A stretch of 64,000 nucleotides of DNA from an uncultured Actinomycetes bacterium (GCA_937926105.1 CALANS010000138.1:56145-120144); one strand, 5' to 3'; numbered from the stretch's first letter, positions 24,401 to 33,063 are shown. Numbers and translations are program-made. The notes: a model not told the origin generated them from the sequence alone.

Positions 24401-25845
24401 GCCTGGACGAGGTGAGCCTGGATACGGTACTGCCGGGTGCGACGGCCACCGAGCGCGCCGACGGCGACGCCGCCGTCGGCGTGGATTACCAACTGGTGGA
24501 GGAACTACGCGGCCGGGTGTCCACCCGGTTGGCAGCCGAGCAGCGGGAGCTGCCGGCGTCGGCGCGCCGAGAGTTGACACGGCAGTTGATCCGCGACGAG
24601 TACACCCAGTGGGTGCTGCACGACGCCGGGCGCGGTCGAGCGGCGCCAGACTCGGACGCCGAAAAACGAGTGTTCGCGGCGGTTTTGGCCGAGCTGGACG
24701 GGCTGGGTCGCATCGCGCCGCTGGTCGGCCGCGACGATGTGGAGGATGTTCATTTCGAGGGCTGCGATCCGACGGTGCTGCGGCTACGCACCGGCGAGTT
24801 CGTCGACGGCCCCCCGATCGCCACCAGCGACGACGAGCTGATCCGGGTGCTGCGGGGCATCGGCGCCCGCTCCGGCGACGGGCAATCGGCCCGGGAGTTC
24901 TCCTCCGCACATCCAATCTTGAATGTGCGGCTTCGCGGCGTGGGCCCGCTCGGCGCCAGACTGCAGGCCGCGATGGATGTGCTGCCCCGCCCGGCCGGGG
25001 TGATCCGGGTACACCGACTGCCGGATCCAAGCCTGGAGGATCTACGCGGTCTGGGCATGATCGACACCCCGATGCGAGAATTCCTGACCCACGCGGTCGC
25101 CGCGGGCGCATCGATCCTGGTATCGGGCAACCCCGGGGTCGGAAAGACCACCGTTTTGCGGAGCCTGTGCAACGCAATCGGATTCGACAACGTGGTGATC
25201 ACCGTCGAAGACGAACGCGAGCTGGGGCTGCATCTCCCGCGGCGAGACCGGGTGTCGGGAAAGTTGGTTCGCCGGTTCGCGGTGTGCCGGGCGTTCGAGT
25301 CCAGGATGCCCAACGCGGAGGGCCGCGGCGGGTTCGGTCTGGGAGATGCGCTGCACGAGGCGTTGCGGGCGTCCCCGACGCGGCTCGCGCTGGGGGAGGT
25401 GCGCGGCGGCTACGTGATGGCCCTGCTGGACGCGGTCACCTCGGGGGTGTCCTCGGTGATGTGCACGATTCACTCACCGACCGCGGAGGGTCTGTTCGAC
25501 AAGGTGCTCATCGCCGCGCTGAAGGCGACACCGCCCCCGCCGTCGGAGTTGGTGATGCGTTCGCTGGCGTCGCTGGATCTGGTGGTGCATGTGTCCCGGG
25601 ACCGGCACTACCGGCGGTACGTGTCGGGCATCTACGAACTGGGGCACGTGGGAGACCGCGCCTACCCGGACTTTCCGGCGCTGTTCGCGCCCCGCCCCGC
25701 CGATGGGCGGGCCGTGGCGGTGGGTCCGGGCCGGTTGTCGACCGGTCTGGCGGAGCGGCTGGACGTGGTGGGCTTCGATGCCGCCGGATGGCTTGACCCG
25801 GCACGGTCGGATTGGGTCACGCCCGAGGCGGGGGTGATGTGGTGA
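24397..25845 (+). CDS. tadA: CpaF/TadA pilus-assembly ATPase
   Basis: 482 residues from ATG 24397 (ATGA overlap). This is a secretion ATPase of the VirB11/CpaF class. The N-terminal domain has LIRDEYTQWVLHDAG and DVEDVHFEGCDPTVLRLRTGEFV. The core has Walker A GNPGVGKT (244-251), an Asp-box-like VEDERELGL, and a Walker B-like region ALGEVRGGYVMALLDAVTSGVSSVMCTIHSPTAEG, with the histidine of the His box. It should drive Flp pilin assembly through TadB/TadC. It is the most secure marker that this is a Tad locus rather than a second conjugation ATPase, since TadB and TadC follow directly with GTGA overlaps. Confidence 0.92.
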   Translation: MSLDEVSLDTVLPGATATERADGDAAVGVDYQLVEELRGRVSTRLAAEQRELPASARRELTRQLIRDEYTQWVLHDAGRGRAAPDSDAEKRVFAAVLAELDGLGRIAPLVGRDDVEDVHFEGCDPTVLRLRTGEFVDGPPIATSDDELIRVLRGIGARSGDGQSAREFSSAHPILNVRLRGVGPLGARLQAAMDVLPRPAGVIRVHRLPDPSLEDLRGLGMIDTPMREFLTHAVAAGASILVSGNPGVGKTTVLRSLCNAIGFDNVVITVEDERELGLHLPRRDRVSGKLVRRFAVCRAFESRMPNAEGRGGFGLGDALHEALRASPTRLALGEVRGGYVMALLDAVTSGVSSVMCTIHSPTAEGLFDKVLIAALKATPPPPSELVMRSLASLDLVVHVSRDRHYRRYVSGIYELGHVGDRAYPDFPALFAPRPADGRAVAVGPGRLSTGLAERLDVVGFDAAGWLDPARSDWVTPEAGVMW

Positions 25846-26693
25846 CCGCCGGATCGTTGCTGATAACCCTGGCCGGGCTGCTGCTGGCCGGGGGCGTGGT
25901 GACCGGCGTGTGCGCCTGGCGCGGGGTGGCGCTGTGGCCGGCCCACCCGGTGCGGCGCCGATGGCGGCTGCGGCCGATCCACGGCGCTGCGGTCACCGCG
26001 GGGCTGCTGGTGTTGCTGGTCACGGGCTGGCCGGTGGCGGCGCTGGCGGCGGCGGGCGGCGTGGTGTTCGTGCCGACGGTGCTCGGTGGTGGTGCTGCGG
26101 CGGCCCGGCAGATCGAGCGGGCGGACGCGCTGGCCGAGTGGGCACGGCGGTTGGCGGATCTGCTGTCCTCCGGCGCGGCCGGGTCGATCACCGATGCGCT
26201 GGCCCGCTCGGCGACCGCGGCCCCCGCGGCGGTGGCCGGCCCGGTTCGCGCTCTGGTGACACGGATGGACGCGACCGGTCCGGAGCCGGCGCTGCGCCGG
26301 TTCGCCTCCGACGTCGGAGATCCGGCCGCGCAGAAGATCGCCGGCGTGCTGATCCTGCGAGAGCGGCACGGCGGACCGGGCCTGGCCGACGTGCTCACGG
26401 AACTGGCCACGGACGTGGAAGACCGCGCCCGGATGCTGCGGGAGGTGGAGTCCGAACGGGCCCGCTCCCGGGCCAACGCCCGCACCATCGTGATCGTCTC
26501 CGCGGTGTTGGTGGCAGGGTTGATGGCCTTCTCCCGCACGTTCCTGTCCCCCTACTCGGGGGTGCTGGGACAGGTGCTGCTGGCGGTGGTGGCGGGGGTG
26601 TTCGTGGCGGCGCTGCGATGGCTGCGGCGCCTGTCTGACCCGCCGGCAGAGCCGGCCGTGTTGACTGATCCGACCGGTGCGGTGACGCCGTGA
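25842..26693 (+). CDS. tadB: TadB-like inner-membrane platform protein (T2SSF domain)
   Basis: 283 residues starting at GTG 25842, whose GTGA overlaps the ATPase stop. Three to four helices (N-terminal LLITLAGLLLAGGVVTG, then GLLVLLVTGWPVAALAAAGGVVF) flank a T2SSF cytoplasmic domain (RADALAEWARRLADLLSSGAAGSITDALARSATAAP ... DVLTELATDVEDRARMLREVESERARSRANARTIVIVS). The C-terminus has two further helices. TadB and TadC form the membrane platform through which the ATPase drives pilin polymerisation. Confidence 0.88.
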   Translation: MTAGSLLITLAGLLLAGGVVTGVCAWRGVALWPAHPVRRRWRLRPIHGAAVTAGLLVLLVTGWPVAALAAAGGVVFVPTVLGGGAAAARQIERADALAEWARRLADLLSSGAAGSITDALARSATAAPAAVAGPVRALVTRMDATGPEPALRRFASDVGDPAAQKIAGVLILRERHGGPGLADVLTELATDVEDRARMLREVESERARSRANARTIVIVSAVLVAGLMAFSRTFLSPYSGVLGQVLLAVVAGVFVAALRWLRRLSDPPAEPAVLTDPTGAVTP

Positions 26694-27586
26694 CCGGCGA
26701 ACAGATGGCGATCGCCGGTGGCCTGCTCGCCGGGCTCGGACTGGTGCTGGCGGTGCGGGCGTGGCGGGTCGCCCCGCCGGCGCTGGCAGCGGCGCTGGCC
26801 GGGCTGTCCGGCGCCCCGGCGCCATCGCAGGCCACCGGGGCGGGATCGAGCCGGTGGTGGCTGCCCGCCGGGTGGGCGAGCCGCCTGGCTACCCGGCCGG
26901 GCTGGAAGGTCGGCTGCTCGGATGAGGACCTGGCGATCTTGGGGTGGACCCGGGAGCAGCTGATGGCCCGCAAACTCACCCTGGCAGCGGCGGGATTCCT
27001 GGCCCCGGGAGCGTTGTCGGTGCTGCTGGCAGTCTTCGGTCTGGGCGGGATCGCGGCGTTCCCGGCGGTGGCCGGTGTGGCGATCGCGGCCATCGCATGG
27101 CGGACTCCGTCGGCGCAGGCCAAGGAGTTGGCCGACAAGGCGCGGGCCGCGTTCCGGACGAATTTGGAGTTCTTCTTGACTCTGGTGGCGGGGGAGCGAC
27201 GCGCCCGCGGCTCGGTGGAGCAGGCCCTGGACGAGGCCGTGCGGGTCTCAGGCACCGGGGCGTTCGTGGCGATGCGGCGCGTGATCCGCCGCGCCGACCT
27301 CGCCGGGGAGAAGCCGTGGGCTGCGCTGCGCCGCCTCGGCGAGGAACTGGCGGTGCCGGAGCTTAAGAACTTGTCCGACATCGCGGCGACGGCCGCGGAC
27401 GGGGCGGCTGTGTATCAGAGCTTGCTGGCGGCGGCGCGGACGTTGAGACACACCGAACTTGCTCAGGCCCGTACCGAGGCGAACCTGATCTCCGAGCGGA
27501 TGGCCAGGCCACTGTCGCTTCTGGTGTTCGGCCTGATGCTGTTCGTGATGGTGCCGTTCGTGCTGCGCATGCTCGGCAGCACCTAA
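26690..27586 (+). CDS. tadC: TadC-like inner-membrane platform protein (T2SSF domain)
   Basis: 298 residues from GTG 26690 (GTGA overlap with tadB). The N-terminal helix is MAIAGGLLAGLGLVLAVRAW. A middle hydrophobic pair (LTLAAAGFLAPGALSVLLAVFGLGGIAAFPAVAGVAIAAIAW) precedes the T2SSF domain (FRTNLEFFLTLVAGERRARGSVEQALDEAVRVSGTGAFVAMRRVI ... RHTELAQARTEANLISERMARPLSLLVFGLMLFVMVPFVLRML). It is the second half of the platform. After it the dense overlap pattern stops, and about 110 bp with its own ribosome sites leads to the pilin genes. That suggests separate control of pilin dosage. Confidence 0.88.
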   Translation: MTGEQMAIAGGLLAGLGLVLAVRAWRVAPPALAAALAGLSGAPAPSQATGAGSSRWWLPAGWASRLATRPGWKVGCSDEDLAILGWTREQLMARKLTLAAAGFLAPGALSVLLAVFGLGGIAAFPAVAGVAIAAIAWRTPSAQAKELADKARAAFRTNLEFFLTLVAGERRARGSVEQALDEAVRVSGTGAFVAMRRVIRRADLAGEKPWAALRRLGEELAVPELKNLSDIAATAADGAAVYQSLLAAARTLRHTELAQARTEANLISERMARPLSLLVFGLMLFVMVPFVLRMLGST

Positions 27587-27621
27587 CAGAAAATCACCGA
27601 TCCAGAAAGGGGCCACCAGGC

Positions 27622-27699
27622 ATGGCCAACACCACACCGGCAAGCACTTTTTCGCGTCCGGCATCCGCCGGACCAGCCATCAGAAGGAGACCATCATGA
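27622..27699 (+). CDS. 25-residue leader ORF overlapping the pilin start
   Basis: ATG 27622 is preceded by AAAGGGG and runs 25 codons (MANTTPASTFSRPASAGPAIRRRPS) to a TGA that overlaps the pilin ATG (ATGA at 27696-27699). A perfect hairpin lies inside it. It could be a translated leader that tunes pilin translation. Its composition (Ser/Pro/Ala/Arg) gives no function of its own. Confidence 0.4.
   Translation: MANTTPASTFSRPASAGPAIRRRPS
27656..27673 (+). promoter_or_regulatory. Perfect hairpin in the pilin leader
   Basis: GTCCGGC (27656-27662) and GCCGGAC (27667-27673) pair around a 4-nt loop, directly after a T5 run and 8 nt before the AGAAGGAG ribosome site of the pilin gene. It could stabilise the pilin mRNA 5' end, act as an attenuator or modulate ribosome access. 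Confidence 0.55.
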
Positions 27700-27989
27700 G
27701 CAGTCCCAGCACGGCCCACACCACCGCTCGCACCGCCTCCCACCGCGGCATTGCCGTGTCGGCCGGTCGTGCTTGGGCGGCGGTACTGACGACGGTGGTT
27801 GCACTGACCGTGATGGCCGCTACCCTGGCTGATCGTCTGCGCGGCAACCAGGCCGTCGACGACCGCGGCTCGGACTCCACCGAAAAGTCATTCATGGTGA
27901 TCCTGGCGATCGGCGTGGGCACCCTGGTACTCGGCGCAGCCACCGCATATGTGGTCACCAAGACCAACCTGTTCAAGGACCAGCCCTAA
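27696..27989 (+). CDS. Flp-type major pilin candidate
   Basis: A 97-residue prepilin with AGAAGGAG 6 nt before ATG 27696. The predicted prepilin peptidase site is DDRG58 before SDSTE63, so Glu is at mature +5, followed by the hydrophobic helix KSFMVILAIGVGTLVLGAATAYVVTKTNLF. That gives a mature protein of about 39 residues, within the Flp size class. The leader is unusually long (58 residues) and contains its own hydrophobic stretch (AAVLTTVVALTVMAATLA), as is common in actinobacterial Flp/DUF4244-like pilins. Strong ribosome site, leader ORF and hairpin together suggest a highly expressed structural subunit. Confidence 0.75.
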   Translation: MSSPSTAHTTARTASHRGIAVSAGRAWAAVLTTVVALTVMAATLADRLRGNQAVDDRGSDSTEKSFMVILAIGVGTLVLGAATAYVVTKTNLFKDQP

Positions 27990-27994
27990 AGGCC

Positions 27995-28456
27995 ATGACA
28001 ACGGCGACGCGCGCTGTGCGACGGCGAGCCGGGGCGGGGCGAGTCTCACCCGGCCGCGGGCGCCGCCGCGTGGACGATCGGGGATCGTCGGCGGTGGAGT
28101 TCGCGATCCTGTTCCCGATCATCGTGGTGTTGCTGCTGGGCGGGACCCAGACGGCCATGTGGTACTTCGGGCGGGAGGTGGCCCAGGCCGCCGCCGAGGC
28201 CGGCGCCCGGGCCGCGAGCCTGCGTGGCGCCCCACCCGGCGCCGCAACCGGCGCCGCGGACGCCTACCTGGACCGACTCGGACACGGCACGCTGACCGGC
28301 CACGTGAGCAACGAAACCGACAGCGACACCGTCGTATCGGTACACGTGCACGCCACGGTGATCGTGGTTATTCCGCTGCCCGGGTTCACCCCGACGGTCG
28401 ACGCCACCGTTACTCGGCCGCGGGAGATGTTCACCACCCCCGGCGGCGGGCCATGA
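27995..28456 (+). CDS. TadE-like minor pseudopilin 1
   Basis: 153 residues, starting 5 bp after the pilin stop. The basic leader RRVDDRG30 is followed by SSAVE35FAILFPIIVVLLLGGTQTAMWYFGREVAQAAAEAGARAASL, a class III prepilin signature with Glu +5 and one helix. The extracytoplasmic part is beta-rich (VVSVHVHATVIVVIPLPGFTPTVDATVTRP), which is typical of TadE/TadG family minor subunits. It probably caps or initiates the pilus together with the next two gene products, to which it is translationally coupled by ATGA overlaps. Confidence 0.82.
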   Translation: MTTATRAVRRRAGAGRVSPGRGRRRVDDRGSSAVEFAILFPIIVVLLLGGTQTAMWYFGREVAQAAAEAGARAASLRGAPPGAATGAADAYLDRLGHGTLTGHVSNETDSDTVVSVHVHATVIVVIPLPGFTPTVDATVTRPREMFTTPGGGP

Positions 28457-28956
28457 CCGCCCCCGCTGCGAGACGGCCGCGCCGGCCGCGCTGGTTTGAG
28501 CGGGAGTGGGGGCAGGACCGCGGCTCCGAGCCGCCGTGGGATAGCGATCGGGGTTCGGAGTCGGTGGAACTGGCCATCCTGCTGCCTGTCATCCTGCTGG
28601 TATTGGCGTTCCTGGTCGTCGGCGCCCGAATCGCGCTGGCCGCAGACCGCATCGCCGGCGTCGCGGGCACCGCAGCCCGCGAGGCCTCCCTGGCCCGCAC
28701 CCCCACCGACGCCGACCACGCCGCCCGCGACGCGGCGGTCGCCGCGCTGTCATCGGCCGGGCTGCATTGCGCCCGTATCACCGTGGCCACCGACACCAGC
28801 GGCTTTTCCGCCCCGGCCGGGCAGCCAGGGACCGTGACGGTGGACGTGTGGTGCACCGTCGAGCTGTCCGACGTCGCCGTGCCAGGCCTGCCCGGCGCGA
28901 AAACGCTGCACGACCGGGCTGTCTCGCCGGTTGACACTGCCCGGAGCCGGCCATGA
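28453..28956 (+). CDS. TadE-like minor pseudopilin 2
   Basis: 167 residues from ATG 28453 (ATGA overlap). Leader DSDRG34, then SESVE39LAILLPVILLVLAFLVVGARIALAADRIAGVAGTAAREASL. Glu is at +5, and the helix and following amphipathic segment are as in pseudopilin 1. The C-terminal domain holds two Cys (LHCARITVAT, VDVWCTVELSDVAVPG) that may pair outside the cell. Leaders 1 and 2 both follow the pattern D-x-G-S-x-x-V-E, pointing to a shared peptidase. Confidence 0.82.
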   Translation: MTAPAARRPRRPRWFEREWGQDRGSEPPWDSDRGSESVELAILLPVILLVLAFLVVGARIALAADRIAGVAGTAAREASLARTPTDADHAARDAAVAALSSAGLHCARITVATDTSGFSAPAGQPGTVTVDVWCTVELSDVAVPGLPGAKTLHDRAVSPVDTARSRP

Positions 28957-29348
28957 CCCGCCCCGCCCGCTCCGATCGGGGCTCGGTGTCCGTGCTGGCG
29001 TGTTTCATCGTGCTGATCGGCGTTGCCCTGACGGTGTTTCTGGTAGAGGCGGGCAGCACCATCAAGGCCGCGACCCGCGCCGACATCTACGCCTCCGAGG
29101 CCGCCCGGGCGGCGGTGTCCGCGGCCGGCCCGAACGCCACCGGCGGCGCGGCCCGGGCAGCCGCAGCGGCCCGGAATTACCTGGACGCGGCCGGTGCCAC
29201 CGGCACCGTCACCGTCATGGCGCCGGGGAAGATCCGCATCGATGTGATGGTCGACGTCCAAACCCCATTGCTGGGGCTCGATGTCACCGAATCCGCCCAC
29301 CACACCGCCCAACTGCTGGTGGGCGCCAACAGCGGGGAGGGCATTTAG
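28953..29348 (+). CDS. TadE/TadG-like pseudopilin 3 lacking Glu +5
   Basis: 131 residues from ATG 28953 (ATGA overlap). The leader is very short (MTRPARSDRG10), followed by SVSVL, so Leu replaces the usual Glu at mature +5. Then comes ACFIVLIGVALTVFLVEAGSTIKAATRADIYASEAARAAVSAA. The remaining beta segment is VTVMAPGKIRIDVMVDVQTPLLGLDVTES. In other type IV-like pili the subunit without Glu5 tends to occupy the tip. That is an analogy, not evidence, for a tip role here. Confidence 0.75.
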   Translation: MTRPARSDRGSVSVLACFIVLIGVALTVFLVEAGSTIKAATRADIYASEAARAAVSAAGPNATGGAARAAAAARNYLDAAGATGTVTVMAPGKIRIDVMVDVQTPLLGLDVTESAHHTAQLLVGANSGEGI

Positions 29349-32300
29349 ATGCCGCACACACGCCATCCCGATCCCGGCATGCCGGGGCGGGCCGGACGCC
29401 TGGCCCGCGCTCTCGGGGCGCTGCTCGTCCTGATCGCCGTCGTCGCCGGAGTGCCCGCCCTGATGAGCGCTCTGCACCTGGTGCCCCACGCGATACCGGC
29501 ATGGGACCAGATCCGCGACACACTCACCCAGCGGGACACCGGGCAGCTGCTGGTCGTGGTGCTGGCCGCGGTGATCTGGCTGTGTTGGGCCCTTTTCACC
29601 CTGTCTCTGATCGGCGAGATCGCCGCGGCCGCACGGCATCGCCCGACCCGGCTACTGCCCGGCCTTGCGGTGTTTCAACGCCCCGCCGCCGCCCTGGTCG
29701 CCGCCGTCATGATCGGCCTTGCCGTGACCCCGATGATCGGCGGCGCGGCCGTCGCGTTGGCGTCACCGCCGCCCGCTGCTACGCACGCCGCCCCGGCCGC
29801 CGCTCGAACCCTTCCCGCCCACAGAGCCCCGTCGGCGCCGCCGGACCAGTCGCCCGCCCCGGCGGCGACCGGGCCGACGTATCGGGTACAGCCGCGGGAC
29901 ACCCTGTGGGGCATCGCGGAACGGACGCTGGGTGATCCGCTTCGCTACCCGGAGATCCTGAGCCTGAACACCGGCCGAATCGGACCGGACAACGAAATCG
30001 ACCCGGGCACCGTGCTCGTCCTGCCTGCCGACGCAGCCGCGGGGCCGCGCGCCGCAGCACCGGCAAGCGGGCCGGCGCGGGTCACGGTGCAGCCCGGCGA
30101 CACCCTGTCCGGCATCACAGAGCAGGCCACCAGGACGGCGCAGTTGTATCCGGAGGTGGCCGACGCCAACAACATCACCGACCCCGACCGGATCTTCCCC
30201 GGCCAGGTGATCACCATCCCCGCCGATCTGCTGCCCGCCGATCCACCGGCCCGAGACACCGCAACACAGGGCACCACGGTTACGGTGCAGCCCGGCGACA
30301 CCCTGTCCGGCATCACAGAGCAGGCCACCGGTGACGGCAGCGATTGGCCGGCGGTGTGGCGGGCCAACCAAGGCCGCACCGAACCCGGCGGAGCCCACTT
30401 CGACGACCCGGACCTGATCTACCCCGGATGGAGTATCACCATCCCCGCACCAGCCGCCGCGGCGCAACCCCACACCCCGTCACCGACGGACGGCCACAAC
30501 GATCCGGCGACTACCCCCGCGTCCGCACCCGGTCAGAGCACGGCGCAGCCGGACAGCGCTGGCCCCACCGATTCCGCACCGTCACCGACCCGACAGGCAC
30601 CCAGCGCGGCCGGCACGGACACCCCATCCGACACCGGGCCGGCAGCCGCACCATCAGCACCGGCCGGCATAGGCGGGATGTCCCCGGTTGAAACCGCGGA
30701 ACCACCTGCCGCACCGGCATCGGCATCGGCATCGGCTAGCGCTGCTGCTGACGCTGCGACCGGGCAGGCGTGGCCGGCAGTGACGGCCTTCGCCGGCGGC
30801 GGTGCGCTGCTCGCCGGGTTGTCACTCACGGCGCTGCTGGCCTACCGGCGCGGCCAGTTCCGCCGCCGACGCCCCGGCCGGATGATCGCCACCGGACCGG
30901 CCGAGTCGGCAGACACGGAACGCGCCATCGTCCAAGCCGGCCGCGCCGCCCTGGTGGACGTGGCCGTACTGGATCGTGCGCTGCGCGGCCTGGCACACAC
31001 CGCCGCCGAGCGGAACGGACGAATGCCCGACGTGATCGCCGCCCGCCTCGGGCGCGAGGAGTTGACCCTGGTCCTTGCCACCTCCGATGATGACCCGCCA
31101 CACCCCTGGCGGGCGCAGGAGCGCGGCACACGCTGGGTCCTGGGCCGAGGCGACGAGCCCGGCTACGACGCCCAGCGGCGCGAATACTCGCTCGCCCCCT
31201 ACCCGACGCTGGCATCCGTCGGCTACACCGACGCCGGGCAGCAGTGGCTTCTCGACCTGGAACGCATCGGCTCTCTGTCCCTGACCGGCGACCCGGAACG
31301 CTGCACGAACCTGGCACGGTTCCTGGCCGCGGAGCTGGCGCACAACTCGTGGTCGGAAATGCTGACGGTAACCATGGTCGGTTTCGGCTCCGAACTGGTC
31401 GCCGCGAACCCGGACCGCCTCTCGCACACCGCCGATTTGGCAGGCGCCATCGCTCACGCCACGACGTGGCTGGACACCTCCGGCGGCGACGCGGTGCTGG
31501 CCGGCCGCGCCGGAGACGCCGGCGACGGGTGGGCGCCGCACGTCCTGCTCGTCGACACCAGCGCGGCCGACACCCAGACCGGACTAGGCGAACTCCGGGA
31601 AGCGGTGACCGGCGTGCCTGGCCGCGGCTGCCTGGCGGTGGTGACGGCCGACGACCCCGGCGGGCAGGTCGCTGCGCGGTGGCAGCTGCACATCGATGCC
31701 GACGGGATGCTGGACATTCCGGCGCTGGGCGTGCAGCTGCACGTCCAGCAGATCACCGTCGACGAGGCCGCGCAGCTGGCGCAGATGCTCGCCCTGGCAG
31801 CCGAAGCAGAAGACACCGCCTGCCCACCCGCCCACGGCTGCCAGCCGTGGGACGAGGACACCGACGCCCAGGGCTGCCTGACGCTGTCGGCCCGACCCCG
31901 GCCGAACGTCGAGCGAGCCGAGTTGCACCTGGCCGAGGATGACCACCCAAGCGATTCGCTACTGCCACTGCCCGCCCGAACCTACCTGGACAGCGCGGCA
32001 GTGGTCGCCGACGACCTGGACGTCTTGGCCCCCATGGTCGACGCGCAGATCGGCCAGCGAGTGGAAGCCGACGACCCGAACCTTGATACCGACCTGGCCG
32101 ATTGGTACGACCAAGGCTGTCAACGTCCCCGCATCACCGTCCTGGGCAAGCCGACGGTCCGGGCCGCTGGTCAGTTGCCGTCCCGCAGCCCGCAGCTTCG
32201 AGCCAACACCGAAGCGGCCGTGTATTTGGCCACCCGCGGCCCGGCCGGTGTGTCGTCCACCGTGTTCGCCGAAACCATGTGGCCCGCGGACCCGGACGTG

Positions 32301-32933
32301 GCCGGCAAGTCGAAGGTCAAGACCATGATCTCGACGCTGCGGGGTTGGCTGGGCCGTGATCCGGAAACCGGTCGGGACTACCTGCCCGACGGCCGCTACG
32401 AGCCCAGCACCGCGCAATACCGCATCCAGGGTGCGCTGATCGACGCGGAACTGTTCCGCCGACTGCGCCGCCGCGGCATGGGCCGCGGCAGCCGCGGCAT
32501 CGCCGACCTGTCCCAGGCACTGCGACTGGTGACCGGGCCGCCGTTCGACGGTATCACCGAACGCCGCACCGATGATCCCGGCCCCGGTGGGTGGCTGTGG
32601 ATGACCCAGGCCAACGCCCGCCTGGACCTGGAATACACCGGGATGATTGTGGACACCGCACACACCGTGGCCACCCACCACCTGGCAGCAGGCCGGCCCG
32701 TCGACGCCGCCACCGCTGTACGGGCGGCACTGGCCGCCGACAGCTACGACGACGTCCTACTGCTCGACCTGATCAAGGCCTGCAAAGCCCAAGGCCTCAA
32801 CGGCGAGGCCACCGCGTGGGAGGCGCAGATCCGCGCCAACTACGACGGCGCCGAACTACCCCCACGCACCGAGGAAATCCTGCGACGCCTCGACGAGCAG
32901 GACCAAGACGCCCGGCATGTGAAGGCGGGCTGA
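29349..32933 (+). CDS. Membrane protein with three LysM domains and a cytoplasmic BTAD regulator domain
   Basis: 1194 residues. Two or three N-terminal helices (about 20-40, 70-92, 113-137) are followed by LysM domains at about 177, 244 and 310 (TYRVQPRDTLWGIAERTLG; VTVQPGDTLSGITEQAT twice). A Pro/Ser/Thr linker and another helix follow at about 476-495 (AVTAFAGGGALLAGLSLTALLAY), then RRRRPGR. After that comes a long cytoplasmic region, and from about 928 a winged-helix plus BTAD region (ITVLGKPTVRAAGQLPSRSPQLRANTEAAVYLATRG ... AELFRRLRRRG ... TAHTVATHHLAAGRPVDAATAVRAALAADSYDDVLLLDLIKACKAQG). The plan suggests a sensor that binds peptidoglycan outside and acts through a SARP-like domain inside. 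Similar fusions are known near actinobacterial Tad genes, from memory. Confidence 0.82.
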   Translation: MPHTRHPDPGMPGRAGRLARALGALLVLIAVVAGVPALMSALHLVPHAIPAWDQIRDTLTQRDTGQLLVVVLAAVIWLCWALFTLSLIGEIAAAARHRPTRLLPGLAVFQRPAAALVAAVMIGLAVTPMIGGAAVALASPPPAATHAAPAAARTLPAHRAPSAPPDQSPAPAATGPTYRVQPRDTLWGIAERTLGDPLRYPEILSLNTGRIGPDNEIDPGTVLVLPADAAAGPRAAAPASGPARVTVQPGDTLSGITEQATRTAQLYPEVADANNITDPDRIFPGQVITIPADLLPADPPARDTATQGTTVTVQPGDTLSGITEQATGDGSDWPAVWRANQGRTEPGGAHFDDPDLIYPGWSITIPAPAAAAQPHTPSPTDGHNDPATTPASAPGQSTAQPDSAGPTDSAPSPTRQAPSAAGTDTPSDTGPAAAPSAPAGIGGMSPVETAEPPAAPASASASASAAADAATGQAWPAVTAFAGGGALLAGLSLTALLAYRRGQFRRRRPGRMIATGPAESADTERAIVQAGRAALVDVAVLDRALRGLAHTAAERNGRMPDVIAARLGREELTLVLATSDDDPPHPWRAQERGTRWVLGRGDEPGYDAQRREYSLAPYPTLASVGYTDAGQQWLLDLERIGSLSLTGDPERCTNLARFLAAELAHNSWSEMLTVTMVGFGSELVAANPDRLSHTADLAGAIAHATTWLDTSGGDAVLAGRAGDAGDGWAPHVLLVDTSAADTQTGLGELREAVTGVPGRGCLAVVTADDPGGQVAARWQLHIDADGMLDIPALGVQLHVQQITVDEAAQLAQMLALAAEAEDTACPPAHGCQPWDEDTDAQGCLTLSARPRPNVERAELHLAEDDHPSDSLLPLPARTYLDSAAVVADDLDVLAPMVDAQIGQRVEADDPNLDTDLADWYDQGCQRPRITVLGKPTVRAAGQLPSRSPQLRANTEAAVYLATRGPAGVSSTVFAETMWPADPDVAGKSKVKTMISTLRGWLGRDPETGRDYLPDGRYEPSTAQYRIQGALIDAELFRRLRRRGMGRGSRGIADLSQALRLVTGPPFDGITERRTDDPGPGGWLWMTQANARLDLEYTGMIVDTAHTVATHHLAAGRPVDAATAVRAALAADSYDDVLLLDLIKACKAQGLNGEATAWEAQIRANYDGAELPPRTEEILRRLDEQDQDARHVKAG
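30084..30329. repeat. 48-bp exact direct repeat encoding LysM 2 and LysM 3 cores
   Basis: Positions 30084-30131 and 30282-30329 are identical over 48 bp, starting ACGGTGCAGCCCGGCGACAC. The lack of even silent changes indicates recent duplication or gene conversion between LysM units. Confidence 0.85.
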
Positions 32934-32993
32934 CCACCACACGACGTCGAGGAAGACTCGTGGTTCCGCACCCGTGAGCCCGGTCGCGCCGTA

Positions 32994-33019
32994 GCCACCC
33001 AGCGCCGCCGCTGGGTGGC
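32994..33019. terminator. Hairpin after the LysM-BTAD gene (first of two)
   Basis: GCCACCCAGCG (32994-33004) pairs perfectly with CGCTGGGTGGC (33009-33019) around CCGC. It lies about 60 bp past the stop of the LysM-BTAD gene. Confidence 0.7.
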
Positions 33020-33030
33020 AGGCCGAGTGC

Positions 33031-33055
33031 TTTGGGCAACGGAGCGTTGCCCAAA
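33031..33055. terminator. Hairpin terminator (second of two)
   Basis: TTTGGGCAAC (33031-33040) and GTTGCCCAAA (33046-33055) form a perfect 10-bp stem with a 5-nt loop. Flanking A and T runs make it suitable for both directions, for the Tad operon from the left and, before insertion of the IS, for the DUF1016 gene from the right. Confidence 0.8.
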
Positions 33056-33063
33056 AGGTCAAG

